Assembly (NCBI RefSeq): GCF_001187435.1
Contig: NZ_LFXA01000005.1
Coordinates: 45,135 to 109,134 of the forward strand
Direction of reading: 5' to 3'
Origin: Streptomyces caatingaensis
GTDB taxonomy: Bacteria; Actinomycetota; Actinomycetes; Streptomycetales; Streptomycetaceae
DNA: 64,000 nt
Shown: one piece after another, positions 15,591-23,697 of the stretch
Layout: the number at the start of each line of letters is the position of its first letter
Numbering within the stretch: position 1 is the first letter of the stretch
The notes under the pieces: model-generated
Databases searched by the model: none
Seen by the model: only the letters and a program-made list of their open reading frames with translations
What the model was told of the DNA's origin: nothing
Position numbers and translations under genes: made by a program

Positions 15591-17126
15591 GGACACGGCG
15601 CCGATGTGGCGCGCGGAGGCGTGGTAGCGGGCCTGCTGGCCGCCGCCGTTGCCGCCTGCGATGCCTTCGGCCTTGGTGGCCAGCCCGGCTTTGACGAGGC
15701 GTTCCAGGTGGCGTCGCGCCTTCTCGACGTCGGCCCGGTCGGGGCTGGGCTCGCCGGAGAGCACGCTGGCCAGCTCGCGGACGGTCAGGCCGCCGCGTGC
15801 CGCACGCAGCAGCGTGATGGGGTCGAGGGCGGGGTCGACGGTGGTGGTGCCGCGCTCGTGGTCGTGGACGACCTGGAGGGGGCCGATCTCGCCGGTGGCG
15901 AGCTTGAGGTGGTGGATGGTGACCGCCGGGTCGCCGGGCTTGCCGTCGAGGAACAGCACGCTGCCGGCGCCGGAGGTCAGCCAGGTGGAGCCGTAGACCC
16001 GGTCCAGGGTGGGCCGTTGGCCCTTGGGCGTTTCGGCGCCGGACTTGCGCTGGTGGTGCAGTTCCAGGACCTGGATGCCGTTCTGGAAGGCTCGTCCGCG
16101 GGCGTTGTTGTACGCGACCGCGAGGGCGTCGTCGACCATGGTGCTGACGGCGTCCTTGAGGCTGTCGATCACCAGGGTGTCTGCCTGGTGGGCCTTGGCG
16201 AGGTCGGCGAGGAGGTCGGGTTCCTTGTCGAGCGTGGCGGGCAGTGGTCCCTGCCAGACGGCGAGCCGTTCGCGCAGGACGGCCTCGTGCTTGGGATCGA
16301 CTGCGCGGGCCAGGGCGCGGGCGATCTGGGTGGGCCGGTCGATCGCCAGGTACAGCACCTTCTTGCCGGGGATGACCGGCAAGTCGAGGACGGTATCCCT
16401 CAGGCCGATGCGGGCGAGGACGACCTGGTGGGCGAGGGTCGTCTTGCCGACTCCGGGCGGGCCGACAATCATCAGGCTCTCGCCGGAGGCCCAGGCGGTC
16501 TGTGCCTGGGTGCCCCAGATCGGCTTCATGTCGGCGGTCTTCGTGATGAAGTCCCAGCCGTTCGTGAGGTAGCGCGAAAGTCGTCCGCTGCCGGAGGCCA
16601 ATGCCCGTTCCCGCTCGGCGCCCAGGTCCGACTCGATGGCGGAGCGGATCTCGTCGGGGTCGGCACCCGGCTCCGTGGCGCTCTGGACAAGGCGCAGGCC
16701 GGTTTGCTGAAGGCGGCGCAGATCGGCCTTGCGCCGGACGATCTCCGCGTAGTACCCGGCATTTCCGACAGAGGGCGGCGCACCGGCGAGCTGGTGCAAG
16801 TAGATGCGACCGCCGATGCGGTTCAGATCACCGGTCCCCGAGAGGTGCTCGGTCAGGGCGATGGGGTCCGTGGGAGCGTCGGCGGAGCGCAGCGCTAGCA
16901 GCGCCCGCCACACCGTCTCGTGGTTCGGCCGGTAGAAGTCGGCGGCGTCCAGGATGCCCCGGACCTCGTCCACGGCGTCGCTGTCATGCATGCACGCGCC
17001 GAGCACCGCCTGCTCGGCGTCCAGCGCGTACGGAGGTTCGCCCGGACCGCCGACGATCGTCTCGGTCCTCGTGGCCGCAGGCCGACGGGATGGCATTTGC
17101 GATGGCAGGCCCGTACTCTGGGCCAT
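15588..17126 (-). CDS. DnaB-like replicative helicase of the mobile element
   Basis: A 512-residue protein. Residues 30-150 match the DnaB N-terminal domain (LDAEQAVLGACMHDSD, ADFYRPNHETVWRALLAL, NAGYYAEIVRRKADLRRL). The RecA-like ATPase follows, with Walker A GPPGVGKTTLAHQ, Walker B-like DTLVIDSLKDAV and LELHHQRKSG. The C-terminus carries a winged-helix-like segment (GGLTVRELASVLSG). The ATPase is closer to RepA/DnaB-type element helicases than to the housekeeping DnaB. It would unwind the excised element for replication. ATG 17126 is strongly supported by GGGAGAGGAGTCCT. It diverges from the XRE repressor gene. Confidence 0.75.
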   Translation of the reverse strand: MAQSTGLPSQMPSRRPAATRTETIVGGPGEPPYALDAEQAVLGACMHDSDAVDEVRGILDAADFYRPNHETVWRALLALRSADAPTDPIALTEHLSGTGDLNRIGGRIYLHQLAGAPPSVGNAGYYAEIVRRKADLRRLQQTGLRLVQSATEPGADPDEIRSAIESDLGAERERALASGSGRLSRYLTNGWDFITKTADMKPIWGTQAQTAWASGESLMIVGPPGVGKTTLAHQVVLARIGLRDTVLDLPVIPGKKVLYLAIDRPTQIARALARAVDPKHEAVLRERLAVWQGPLPATLDKEPDLLADLAKAHQADTLVIDSLKDAVSTMVDDALAVAYNNARGRAFQNGIQVLELHHQRKSGAETPKGQRPTLDRVYGSTWLTSGAGSVLFLDGKPGDPAVTIHHLKLATGEIGPLQVVHDHERGTTTVDPALDPITLLRAARGGLTVRELASVLSGEPSPDRADVEKARRHLERLVKAGLATKAEGIAGGNGGGQQARYHASARHIGAVS

Positions 17127-17351
17127 AGGACTCCTCTCCCGGCAGGCCATACGGAGCGCCAACTCCGGTCCACCGGTCCAGATCGTCATGGTTGGGCGGT
17201 TGTGAGGATCTCCGCTTCACCCCCGGTGTTCGCAGCGCCGGGGGTTTCTGCGTTGTCCACCCGTGTTCACCGGTGGGCGGCACCACCCTACCAGCGCATT
17301 CGGAAAACATCTACTTGCATTCGCCCTCCGAATGAGCTGTAGTTGTGTACC

Positions 17352-17375
17352 CGAGGCCGTACGAGTACGGCCTCG
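17352..17375. promoter_or_regulatory. Perfect 11-bp palindrome upstream of the XRE repressor
   Basis: CGAGGCCGTAC (17352-17362) and GTACGGCCTCG (17365-17375) are exact inverted repeats around a 2-bp centre. The site lies 25 bp before the ATG of the XRE gene in the 273-bp divergent region with the helicase gene. It is the best candidate for the repressor's own operator, controlling the switch of the element. Confidence 0.6.
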
Positions 17376-17399
17376 CCCGGACCCAACGAGGAGGTGAGT

Positions 17400-17960
17400 A
17401 TGGCCAGCGGCAAAGGCGACGAAGCACGCGCTGTGAGCGACCGGCCTCCGGTCGAGAACAACATCGCCGAACGCGTGAAGCTGGAACGCGAGGCACGCGG
17501 CTGGAGCACGGTCACCCTGGCCGAGAAGATGGCCGAGATCGGCCACCCCATCGGCCAGTCCGCGATCTGGCGCATCGAGAGCGGCAAGCCGCGCCGCCGC
17601 ATCAACACCGACGAGTCCCTCGGGTTCTGCAAGGTCTTCGACATGACCCTCGACGAACTCGCCAGCCCGCCAGGGCAGATGGCCAACCCGATTATCCGCC
17701 GGCTGGTCGGTGAGTACGTCGAGTTGTGGAAAGAATGGCGGGCCCTGGGTAAGTCCCTGGACCGCATCCAGGACCAGCTCAGCGAGTACACCAAAGCTCA
17801 CCCGGACCAGGACATGATGGTCCGCAACCTGCTCGCCCACGAACTCGACGCGGCCTCCGACGGCGACTTCTACCGCCACAAGGGAGCCCGCTCCCGGCTG
17901 ATCCGCTGGCTCGGCGACGCTTTCAACCCGCCGGCCACCGAAGCCGAAGCCGCCGAGTAG
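17400..17960 (+). CDS. XRE-family repressor of the mobile element
   Basis: A 186-residue protein with an N-terminal helix-turn-helix (NIAERVKLEREARGWSTVTL, then QSAIWRIESGKPRRRINTDE, residues 20-70), a cII-like DELASPPGQ hinge and a helical C-terminus (EWRALGKSLDRIQDQLSEYT) that may dimerise. ATG 17400 is preceded by CGAGGAGGTGAGT, a strong ribosome binding site. It lies between helicase and excisionase genes, the usual place for the master regulator of an integrative element. Confidence 0.8.
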   Translation: MASGKGDEARAVSDRPPVENNIAERVKLEREARGWSTVTLAEKMAEIGHPIGQSAIWRIESGKPRRRINTDESLGFCKVFDMTLDELASPPGQMANPIIRRLVGEYVELWKEWRALGKSLDRIQDQLSEYTKAHPDQDMMVRNLLAHELDAASDGDFYRHKGARSRLIRWLGDAFNPPATEAEAAE

Positions 17961-18111
17961 TCGTCCTGCCGCAGGGCCCTCGGTGCTGCGAACACCGCAC
18001 CCTCCATCGCGGCGCATCCTCACGCGCGACAGCGCGACCGCCCAACCACCCACCACCAGACCGGTCCGAATGGAGTTGGCGCTCCGTACGCGACCGGGGT
18101 GAGGAGCCCTC

Positions 18112-18411
18112 TTGCCTCAGTTCCCCCTGCCCGTCACCCAGATCGCCCAGCTCCTCGGCATCCCTGAGGGAGCCCTGCGTACCCTGATGGCCGAGCGAGG
18201 CGACGAACCCGGTGACCCCACACTCGTCGGTCTCACGGTCGAGGAGGCCGCCCGCCGGCTCGGCATCGGCCGGACGAAGATGTACGAGTACGTCTCCTCC
18301 GGGGAGATACGTTCCGTCAAGATCGGCAGCCTCCGCCGCATACCCGCCGAGGCCCTCGGCGAATTCCTAGCCCGCCGCTATCGGGCCACGGACTTCCACG
18401 CTGCGGCCTGA
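18112..18411 (+). CDS. xis: Excisionase-like HTH protein
   Basis: A 99-residue protein with a MerR/excisionase-type winged helix: LTVEEAARRLGIGRTKMYEY then GEIRSVKIGSLRRIPAEALG (residues 45-90). It would bend DNA at the attachment sites and turn integrase toward excision. The first plausible start is TTG 18112 behind GGTGAGGAGCC; a later start would cut into the N-terminal helix. It lies 11 bp upstream of the integrase gene. Confidence 0.75.
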   Translation: MPQFPLPVTQIAQLLGIPEGALRTLMAERGDEPGDPTLVGLTVEEAARRLGIGRTKMYEYVSSGEIRSVKIGSLRRIPAEALGEFLARRYRATDFHAAA

Positions 18412-19173
18412 GGCGGGCGCACATGGCACAGTCTCGACAGCCTCAGAAGTCCCGCCAGCCCAACGGCGCCTCCACGATCTATCTCGGGAAGGACGGCCGC
18501 TGGCACGGCCGTGTGACCGTCGGCGTCAAGGACGACGGCTCCCCGGACCGCCGTCACGTCAGCCGCAAGACCCGTGCAGAGGTCACCAAGGTCGTGCGCG
18601 AGCTGGAGAAGAAGCGCGACTCCACCGGTGTCGCAAAGGCCGGCCAGACCTGGACGGTCAAGACCTGGCTGACGCACTGGGTGGAGAACATCGCCGCGCC
18701 CAGCGTCTCCGAGAACACCATCGACGGCTACCGAGTGGCCGTCTACCACCACCTCATCCCCGGTCTGGGTGCCCACCGCCTGGAGAAGCTGGAGCCCGAG
18801 CACCTGGAGCGCTTCTACCGAAAGATGCAGGCGAACGGCAGCGCCGCCGGCACCGCGCACCAAGCCCATCGCACGATCCGCACGGCGCTGAACGAAGCCG
18901 TGCGCCGCCAGCACCTCACCTCGAACCCGGCCTCCATCGCCAAGGCACCGAAGGTCGAAGAGGAGGAGGTCGAGCCGTACACGGTCGAGGAGGTCCAGCG
19001 CCTCCTTGCCGAAGCAGGCAAGCACCGCAACACCGCCCGCTGGGTCATTGCGCTCGCCCTCGGCCTGCGTCAGGGCGAGGTCCTCGGTATGCAGTGGGAG
19101 GACGTCGACTTCGAGCTCGGCGTCATCCGCGTACGCCGTGGTCGGCTGCGGCCCAGGTACAAGCATGGCTGCG

Positions 19174-21156
19174 TGTCGTGTGGGGCCTCAGGAGATAGGT
19201 GACAGAAGAGTCTCGGGAGATCCTTGACGGGCGTCTCGGGACATTCTTGACGGTGGCTCGGCTGCTCCTCGATCATGAGTTGCTGTGGCAGAGGGGGATG
19301 AGTCCGGAGAGCACGGCCCTGCATGGCTCGTCGAGCAGCGGTACCGGGCGGTACTTGAGGTGCTCGACGGTTCGCCGGTCAGCGAGGTGGCCGTCCGGTA
19401 CGGCGTGTCACGCCAGGCGATCTATACGTGGAAGGCGAAGTACGAGGCCGAGGGGCTGGAAGGGCTGCGGGAGAAGTCCCGGCGCCCGCGAACCAGCCCG
19501 ACCCGGCTTCCCGCCGAGGTGGAGGCCCTGGCGTGTGAGATGCGCCGGGCAAATCCGCGCTGGGGTGCCCGGCGGATCGCCTACGAGATCGCGAAGGCCG
19601 GCTCTGCCGGTGCACCATCGCGGGCGACGGTGCACCGCGTCCTTGAACGCAACGGGCTCATCCGGCACCAGAAGCAGCAGCACCGCCGCAAGTACAAACG
19701 GTGGCAGCGCGAGACGCCGATGCACCTGTGGCAGATGGACCTGGTCGGCGGGATATACCTGGCCGACGGCCGCGAGTGCAAGATGCTCACCGGGATCGAC
19801 GACCACTCCCGGTTCGTCGTCATCTCCACCGTCCTGGCGGTGCCCTCCGGCCGGGCCGTCGCCGACGGGTTCGTGCGTGCGATGCGCACTTACGGGGTGC
19901 CGGCCGAGGTCCTCACGGACAACGGCAAGCAGTTCACCGGGCGGTTCACCAAGCCCCGGCCGGCCGAGGTGTTGTTCGAGCGTGTCTGCCGGGAGAACGG
20001 TGTCACGGCCAAGCTGATCAAGCCGTACTCGCCGACCACGACGGGGAAGATCGAGCGTTGGCATCAGACGCTGCGGAGGGAACTGCTGGACGTCTCCGGC
20101 CCGTTCGCCGACCTGCCCGCGGCACAGGCCGCGGTCGACGCGTGGGTCCACACCTACAACACCGCCCGGCCCCACCAGGCCCTGGACATGGCCACACCCG
20201 CCAGCCGGTTCCGGCCCAACCCCCAGCCAGAACCAACGATCGTCGCCTCTCCGGCGCCTGCCGAGGAACCAGTCGTCGCGGCAGGGCCGCCGGGACCGCC
20301 CACCCTGCTCGTGCCGACGTCGGCGCCGGCCGTGGAGTTCGAGACCGTCGTCGCCGCCACGGGCCATGTCGGAGTCCTGCCGCGCGTGCAGCGCGTCAAG
20401 CTCAGCAAGGACTACGCAGGCCGCCGGGCGCGGGTGTGGGCCGACGAGCACACCGTCCACATCACCATCGACGGCGAACTGGTCCGAAGCGCCGCATCGT
20501 GCCTGGACGCCGGGAACCTGCGCGAGCTCTCGATGCGCGGGGCCGTGCCTGCCGGACCACCGCCGGCTGCCCCGGCCGCAGCCCGGGCAGGACGTCTGGA
20601 GCCCGGCACGGTGATCGAGGTCGACCGGAACATCGACCAGAGCGGCATCGCCAGCCTCGGCAAGGTCCCGGTGACGATCGGCTACGAACTGGCCAGCCGA
20701 CGCGTCACGTTGCGCCTGGACGGCCACCTGCTGCACGTCGTTCACGACGGCGTGCTCGCCAAGACCCTGCCCGCCCCCATCGACGCCGACCAACGCGCTG
20801 GGCTCCGCGGAGCCAGAATCGTCACCGGCGAGCTTCCCCCATCCGCCACCGGGGCAATTCACGTCGAACGCAAGGTCCCCACCGACGGCGTCATCATGGT
20901 CGCCCGCCAGCGGCTCCGCGTCGGCCGCACCTACGCCGGCGAGATCGTCACGGTCCACGTCGAGGACACGTACTTCCGCATCACCCTCAACGGCGCCGAC
21001 CTGTCGCTTCACCCACGCAAGGAACAGCATCCCGTCACCCGCTTCAGGGCCAAAATCCACGCCCCGAAGCTCTGACGCGCTGTCCAGCATCACCTGAGAC
21101 CGTCATCGATGTCGTGAGGCCAAGCTGTCAACAAAGTCCTGAGCCCTCACACGACA
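19174..21156 (+). mobile_element. IS481-family insertion sequence, 1,983 bp
   Basis: Both ends are visible: TGTCGTGTGGGGCCTCAGGA at the left and, in reverse complement, TGTCGTGTGAGGGCTCAGGA at the right (18 of 20 matching). The 7-bp sequence GGCTGCG lies immediately outside both ends (19167-19173 and 21157-21163) as target-site duplication. The single transposase gene fills most of the element. Clean ends, intact gene and perfect duplication suggest recent insertion. Confidence 0.9.
19285..21075 (+). CDS. IS481-family transposase with long C-terminal extension
   Basis: A 596-residue DDE transposase. Residues 15-60 form an HTH (SPVSEVAVRYGVSRQAIYTW); the catalytic core has HLWQMDLVGGIYLA (first Asp), AEVLTDNGKQFTG (second Asp) and TGKIERWHQTLRREL (Glu), then the YNTARPHQALDMATPASRF end of the integrase core. 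After about residue 330 there is a Pro-rich linker and about 230 further residues containing three similar beta-rich modules (around 365-415, 430-500 and 515-590), each with a Y-x-G or I-x-Y-E start and an I/V-x-I/L-x-L-x-G core. Most family members end soon after the core. Start at ATG 19285; an alternative start a little upstream cannot be excluded. Confidence 0.85.
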   Translation: MAEGDESGEHGPAWLVEQRYRAVLEVLDGSPVSEVAVRYGVSRQAIYTWKAKYEAEGLEGLREKSRRPRTSPTRLPAEVEALACEMRRANPRWGARRIAYEIAKAGSAGAPSRATVHRVLERNGLIRHQKQQHRRKYKRWQRETPMHLWQMDLVGGIYLADGRECKMLTGIDDHSRFVVISTVLAVPSGRAVADGFVRAMRTYGVPAEVLTDNGKQFTGRFTKPRPAEVLFERVCRENGVTAKLIKPYSPTTTGKIERWHQTLRRELLDVSGPFADLPAAQAAVDAWVHTYNTARPHQALDMATPASRFRPNPQPEPTIVASPAPAEEPVVAAGPPGPPTLLVPTSAPAVEFETVVAATGHVGVLPRVQRVKLSKDYAGRRARVWADEHTVHITIDGELVRSAASCLDAGNLRELSMRGAVPAGPPPAAPAAARAGRLEPGTVIEVDRNIDQSGIASLGKVPVTIGYELASRRVTLRLDGHLLHVVHDGVLAKTLPAPIDADQRAGLRGARIVTGELPPSATGAIHVERKVPTDGVIMVARQRLRVGRTYAGEIVTVHVEDTYFRITLNGADLSLHPRKEQHPVTRFRAKIHAPKL

Positions 21157-22268
21157 GGCTGCGGTGACCGCTGCGGACGCAAGCCCGGCTACTGCCCCCA
21201 GAAGATCAATACCCGCCGCGAGACGAAGAGCGCCAAGTCCCGCGCCGGCCAACGCCCCATCGGCGCCCCTGACGAGCTGCTTCAGCTCCTCCGGCAGCAC
21301 CGCGAGGAGCAGGCCCGCGAGCGAGCCCGGGCTCGTGACCTGTGGACGGAGAAGGGGTACGTGTTTACCTCGCCCACTGGCGAGCCCCTGAACCCCAACA
21401 CGGACTACCACAAGTGGAAGGAGCTCCTGAAGGCCGCCGGCGTCCGAGAGGCCCGCCTCCACGACGCCCGCCACACCGCGGCGACGGTCCTGCTCATCCT
21501 CGGCGTCTCCGACGCGGTCGTCGACTCAATCATGGGCTGGGAGCCCGGCAAGTCCGCCCGGATGCGCCGGCGCTACCAGCACCTGACCAGCCGCGTCCTC
21601 AAGGACACCGCCGACAAGGTCGGCGGCCTCCTGTGGGGCGTGACCCAGGCTGCAGGAAGCGCCGCGCCGGAGGCCGGCCAGAGTCCCGTCCCCGCCGAGC
21701 TGGTGGTCCACGTCGCCCGCCTCGGCGAGCGGCGCGTGCCCTTCCTCCACCGCCAGCACGCCGACGAGGTCGTGAAACGGTGGAGCGACGACTGGCCCGA
21801 CCGCACCGCCGAGGTGGAGGAATGGGACCGCTGGCGCTGGGAACACCAGGGACCCGGCGGCGCGAGCGCCATCCGCGACCGTGTACCGGAGCGGGCGGTG
21901 GTCTTCCACGCCCGAGCTCTGTTCCTCCCCGGCGGGGAACGCGCGGCGACGGGCGTCCCGGAGCAGTGGTCGGTGCCGGCCTGGGACTTCGAGACCGACC
22001 GCTACACCGACCGCCCCTCGGCCTGGCGCACCGCCCGCCGCCCCGGCGCGGTCCAGGAGGTCGAGGCTCAGGTGCGAGGTACAGACAAGGCCGCCGTAGA
22101 GGCGGCCTTCGCCGAGGCGTGTGCACAGGCTGTGGACCGCGCACGGCATCCGGGGAAATACGGGGACACCGATGACTGGTAGTGCCCCGGATTGCCACCC
22201 ACCACGGCGAATCAACGGAGCGCCGGCCAGGTGATGCCAGGGTGTACATCGGACCACGTGCGGCGAGA

Positions 22269-22294
22269 CCCGGCAACCGACTCCGGTTGCCGGG
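22269..22294. terminator. Bidirectional terminator hairpin between integrase and hsdS
   Basis: CCCGGCAACCG and CGGTTGCCGGG form a perfect 11-bp stem with an ACTC loop. It sits between two convergent genes, the integrase ending at 22182 on the plus strand and the specificity subunit ending at 22345 on the minus strand, so it can serve both. Confidence 0.7.
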
Positions 22295-22344
22295 CCTCGG
22301 TGTTGAGAGAACCCTCCCGAACGCTGAATGGATGCTCGCGCGCG

Positions 22345-23697
22345 TCAGATCCCGAGACCCTTGAGCCTGTCCTCCACGAGTCTGACCGCCTCGGCGCTCT
22401 TCTTCGTGGAGGCTGACAGGTCGTCCCATGCGGCCTGCGCCGCCTCCGCGTCGACTGCGTCGAGCGGTGGGATCAGGATCCTCTCGAGGTCGGACTCGTA
22501 GAGCGCGTCGACGACTGACCCGCAGGCCATCGCCGCGATCTGCTGTTGGACGATGTCCGAGGCCATCGAGGCCCAGATCCAGCCAGTGTGACCGCTGTCC
22601 TTCGGGATCGCGCGGCCGACGTGGCCGGAGGCGAACCAGCCAGCACGCTCCTGCAGCACTACGGAGGGGTATCCGAGGGATTCTTCGGCCCGCCCATCGG
22701 CCTGGAAGGTGATCCACCCCTTCCCGAGGCCGTACCCGGAGTCCTTGTCGACCGATCGAACGGAGATGTTCTTTGCGCCGACGACGTCGAGCTGCAGGAT
22801 CTGCCGGCCCGAGAGGAACGGCGTCCCTTCCTCGGGGCCGACGTAGTAGAGCTTCGGCCGCCCTCCCGGCTTGAGGATGTCGGCCGCTTGGCCGAGCTCG
22901 ACCCCACCGTCGGCCGCGAGGCGGTCGCGGAGGTCGCCGATGTGCTCGGCGTGGTACGCCGCGTCGACCCGGGACCCGAGGTCGCTGGCCTTCACCGTCC
23001 AGCCTTCCCGGAACGGCTTGGCCGGCTCGCTGGGGTACTTCTCATTGATGCCCTCGACGACAGCGCGCAGGGCGATACGGGCGGCCCCACGGATCTCGAC
23101 CGCCTCGCGCATCAGGCGAGCGACCTCGTCCCGGATCGAGTCGATGAACGGGATCCGGACGTTGGAGACCTGGTCGATGGTGATGTGGTCGATGACTGAG
23201 CCGTTGAGGTCGCCCCGGAGCAGCGCCTGGCCGGTCGGGGACTGGAGCACAGCCAGCGTGTAGTACCGATCCACCTCGTCGGCGATGGTCATCCGGATCA
23301 TGTCGTGCGACAGGGCGAAGCGCGCGAGGTAGTCGTCGGCGATGGTAAGCGGCCCCAGGTTCCGGCCGGAGCATGTCTGGAGCAGATCGCCGGCCTGGAT
23401 CCGGTAGTCATCTAGGTTCTCAGTGCGGGTAAGCGACAGCCGGTCGGCCTCGGGCGGGAGGAACTCGAACACGTCATAGGGGCGCAGGTAGGACACATAC
23501 TCCTCGCCCGGCGCGGCGTAGACCCGCTTGAACCGAGACGGAGCCCGCACGTCGGCGTAGTCGCCGACCGCGCGCAGGTCCACCTCGGATGCGTTCTGCA
23601 GCACGACCTTGATGCGCACGGCGGGCGCGGCGAAGTAACGAGCGTCGAGCCGGTTCCCCTCGCGGAGGGCGGAGGAGCGGACGGGTGCGAGCTTCAT
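22345..23697 (-). CDS. hsdS: Type I-like restriction specificity subunit (HsdS)
   Basis: A 450-residue protein laid out as two target-recognition halves: an N-terminal half (SALREGNRLDARYFAAP, then DLLQTCSGRNLGPLTIADDY, then IDHITIDQVSNVRIPFIDS) and a second half (VKASDLGSRVDAAYHAEHIG, then GTPFLSGRQILQLDVVGAKN, then YESDLERILIPPLD), each ending in a helical stretch as HsdS conserved regions do. It would direct the partner enzyme to a bipartite DNA sequence. ATG 23697 overlaps the stop of the methylase gene (ATGA), so I preferred it to the start at 23715. Confidence 0.75.
   Translation of the reverse strand: MKLAPVRSSALREGNRLDARYFAAPAVRIKVVLQNASEVDLRAVGDYADVRAPSRFKRVYAAPGEEYVSYLRPYDVFEFLPPEADRLSLTRTENLDDYRIQAGDLLQTCSGRNLGPLTIADDYLARFALSHDMIRMTIADEVDRYYTLAVLQSPTGQALLRGDLNGSVIDHITIDQVSNVRIPFIDSIRDEVARLMREAVEIRGAARIALRAVVEGINEKYPSEPAKPFREGWTVKASDLGSRVDAAYHAEHIGDLRDRLAADGGVELGQAADILKPGGRPKLYYVGPEEGTPFLSGRQILQLDVVGAKNISVRSVDKDSGYGLGKGWITFQADGRAEESLGYPSVVLQERAGWFASGHVGRAIPKDSGHTGWIWASMASDIVQQQIAAMACGSVVDALYESDLERILIPPLDAVDAEAAQAAWDDLSASTKKSAEAVRLVEDRLKGLGI

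Larger units (their letters stand above)
18423..22182 (+). pseudogene. int: Tyrosine integrase gene split by an IS481-family element
   Basis: The 5' part (18423-19173) has the arm-type and core-binding domains (STIYLGKDGRWHGRVTVGVK, then AHRTIRTALNEAVRRQHL) and the first catalytic block LGLRQGEVLGMQWEDVDF (catalytic Arg). The 3' part (21164-22182) has ARLHDARHTAATVLLILGV (HxxR) and RMRRRYQHLTS (nucleophilic Tyr). Removing 19174-21163 joins the two exactly in frame through a YKHGCGDRCGRKPGYC zinc-type segment, giving 589 residues. The last ~150 residues after the Tyr exceed typical integrases of this group and are acidic and Trp-rich. With the insertion the enzyme must be inactive and the element locked in place. 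Confidence 0.85.
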
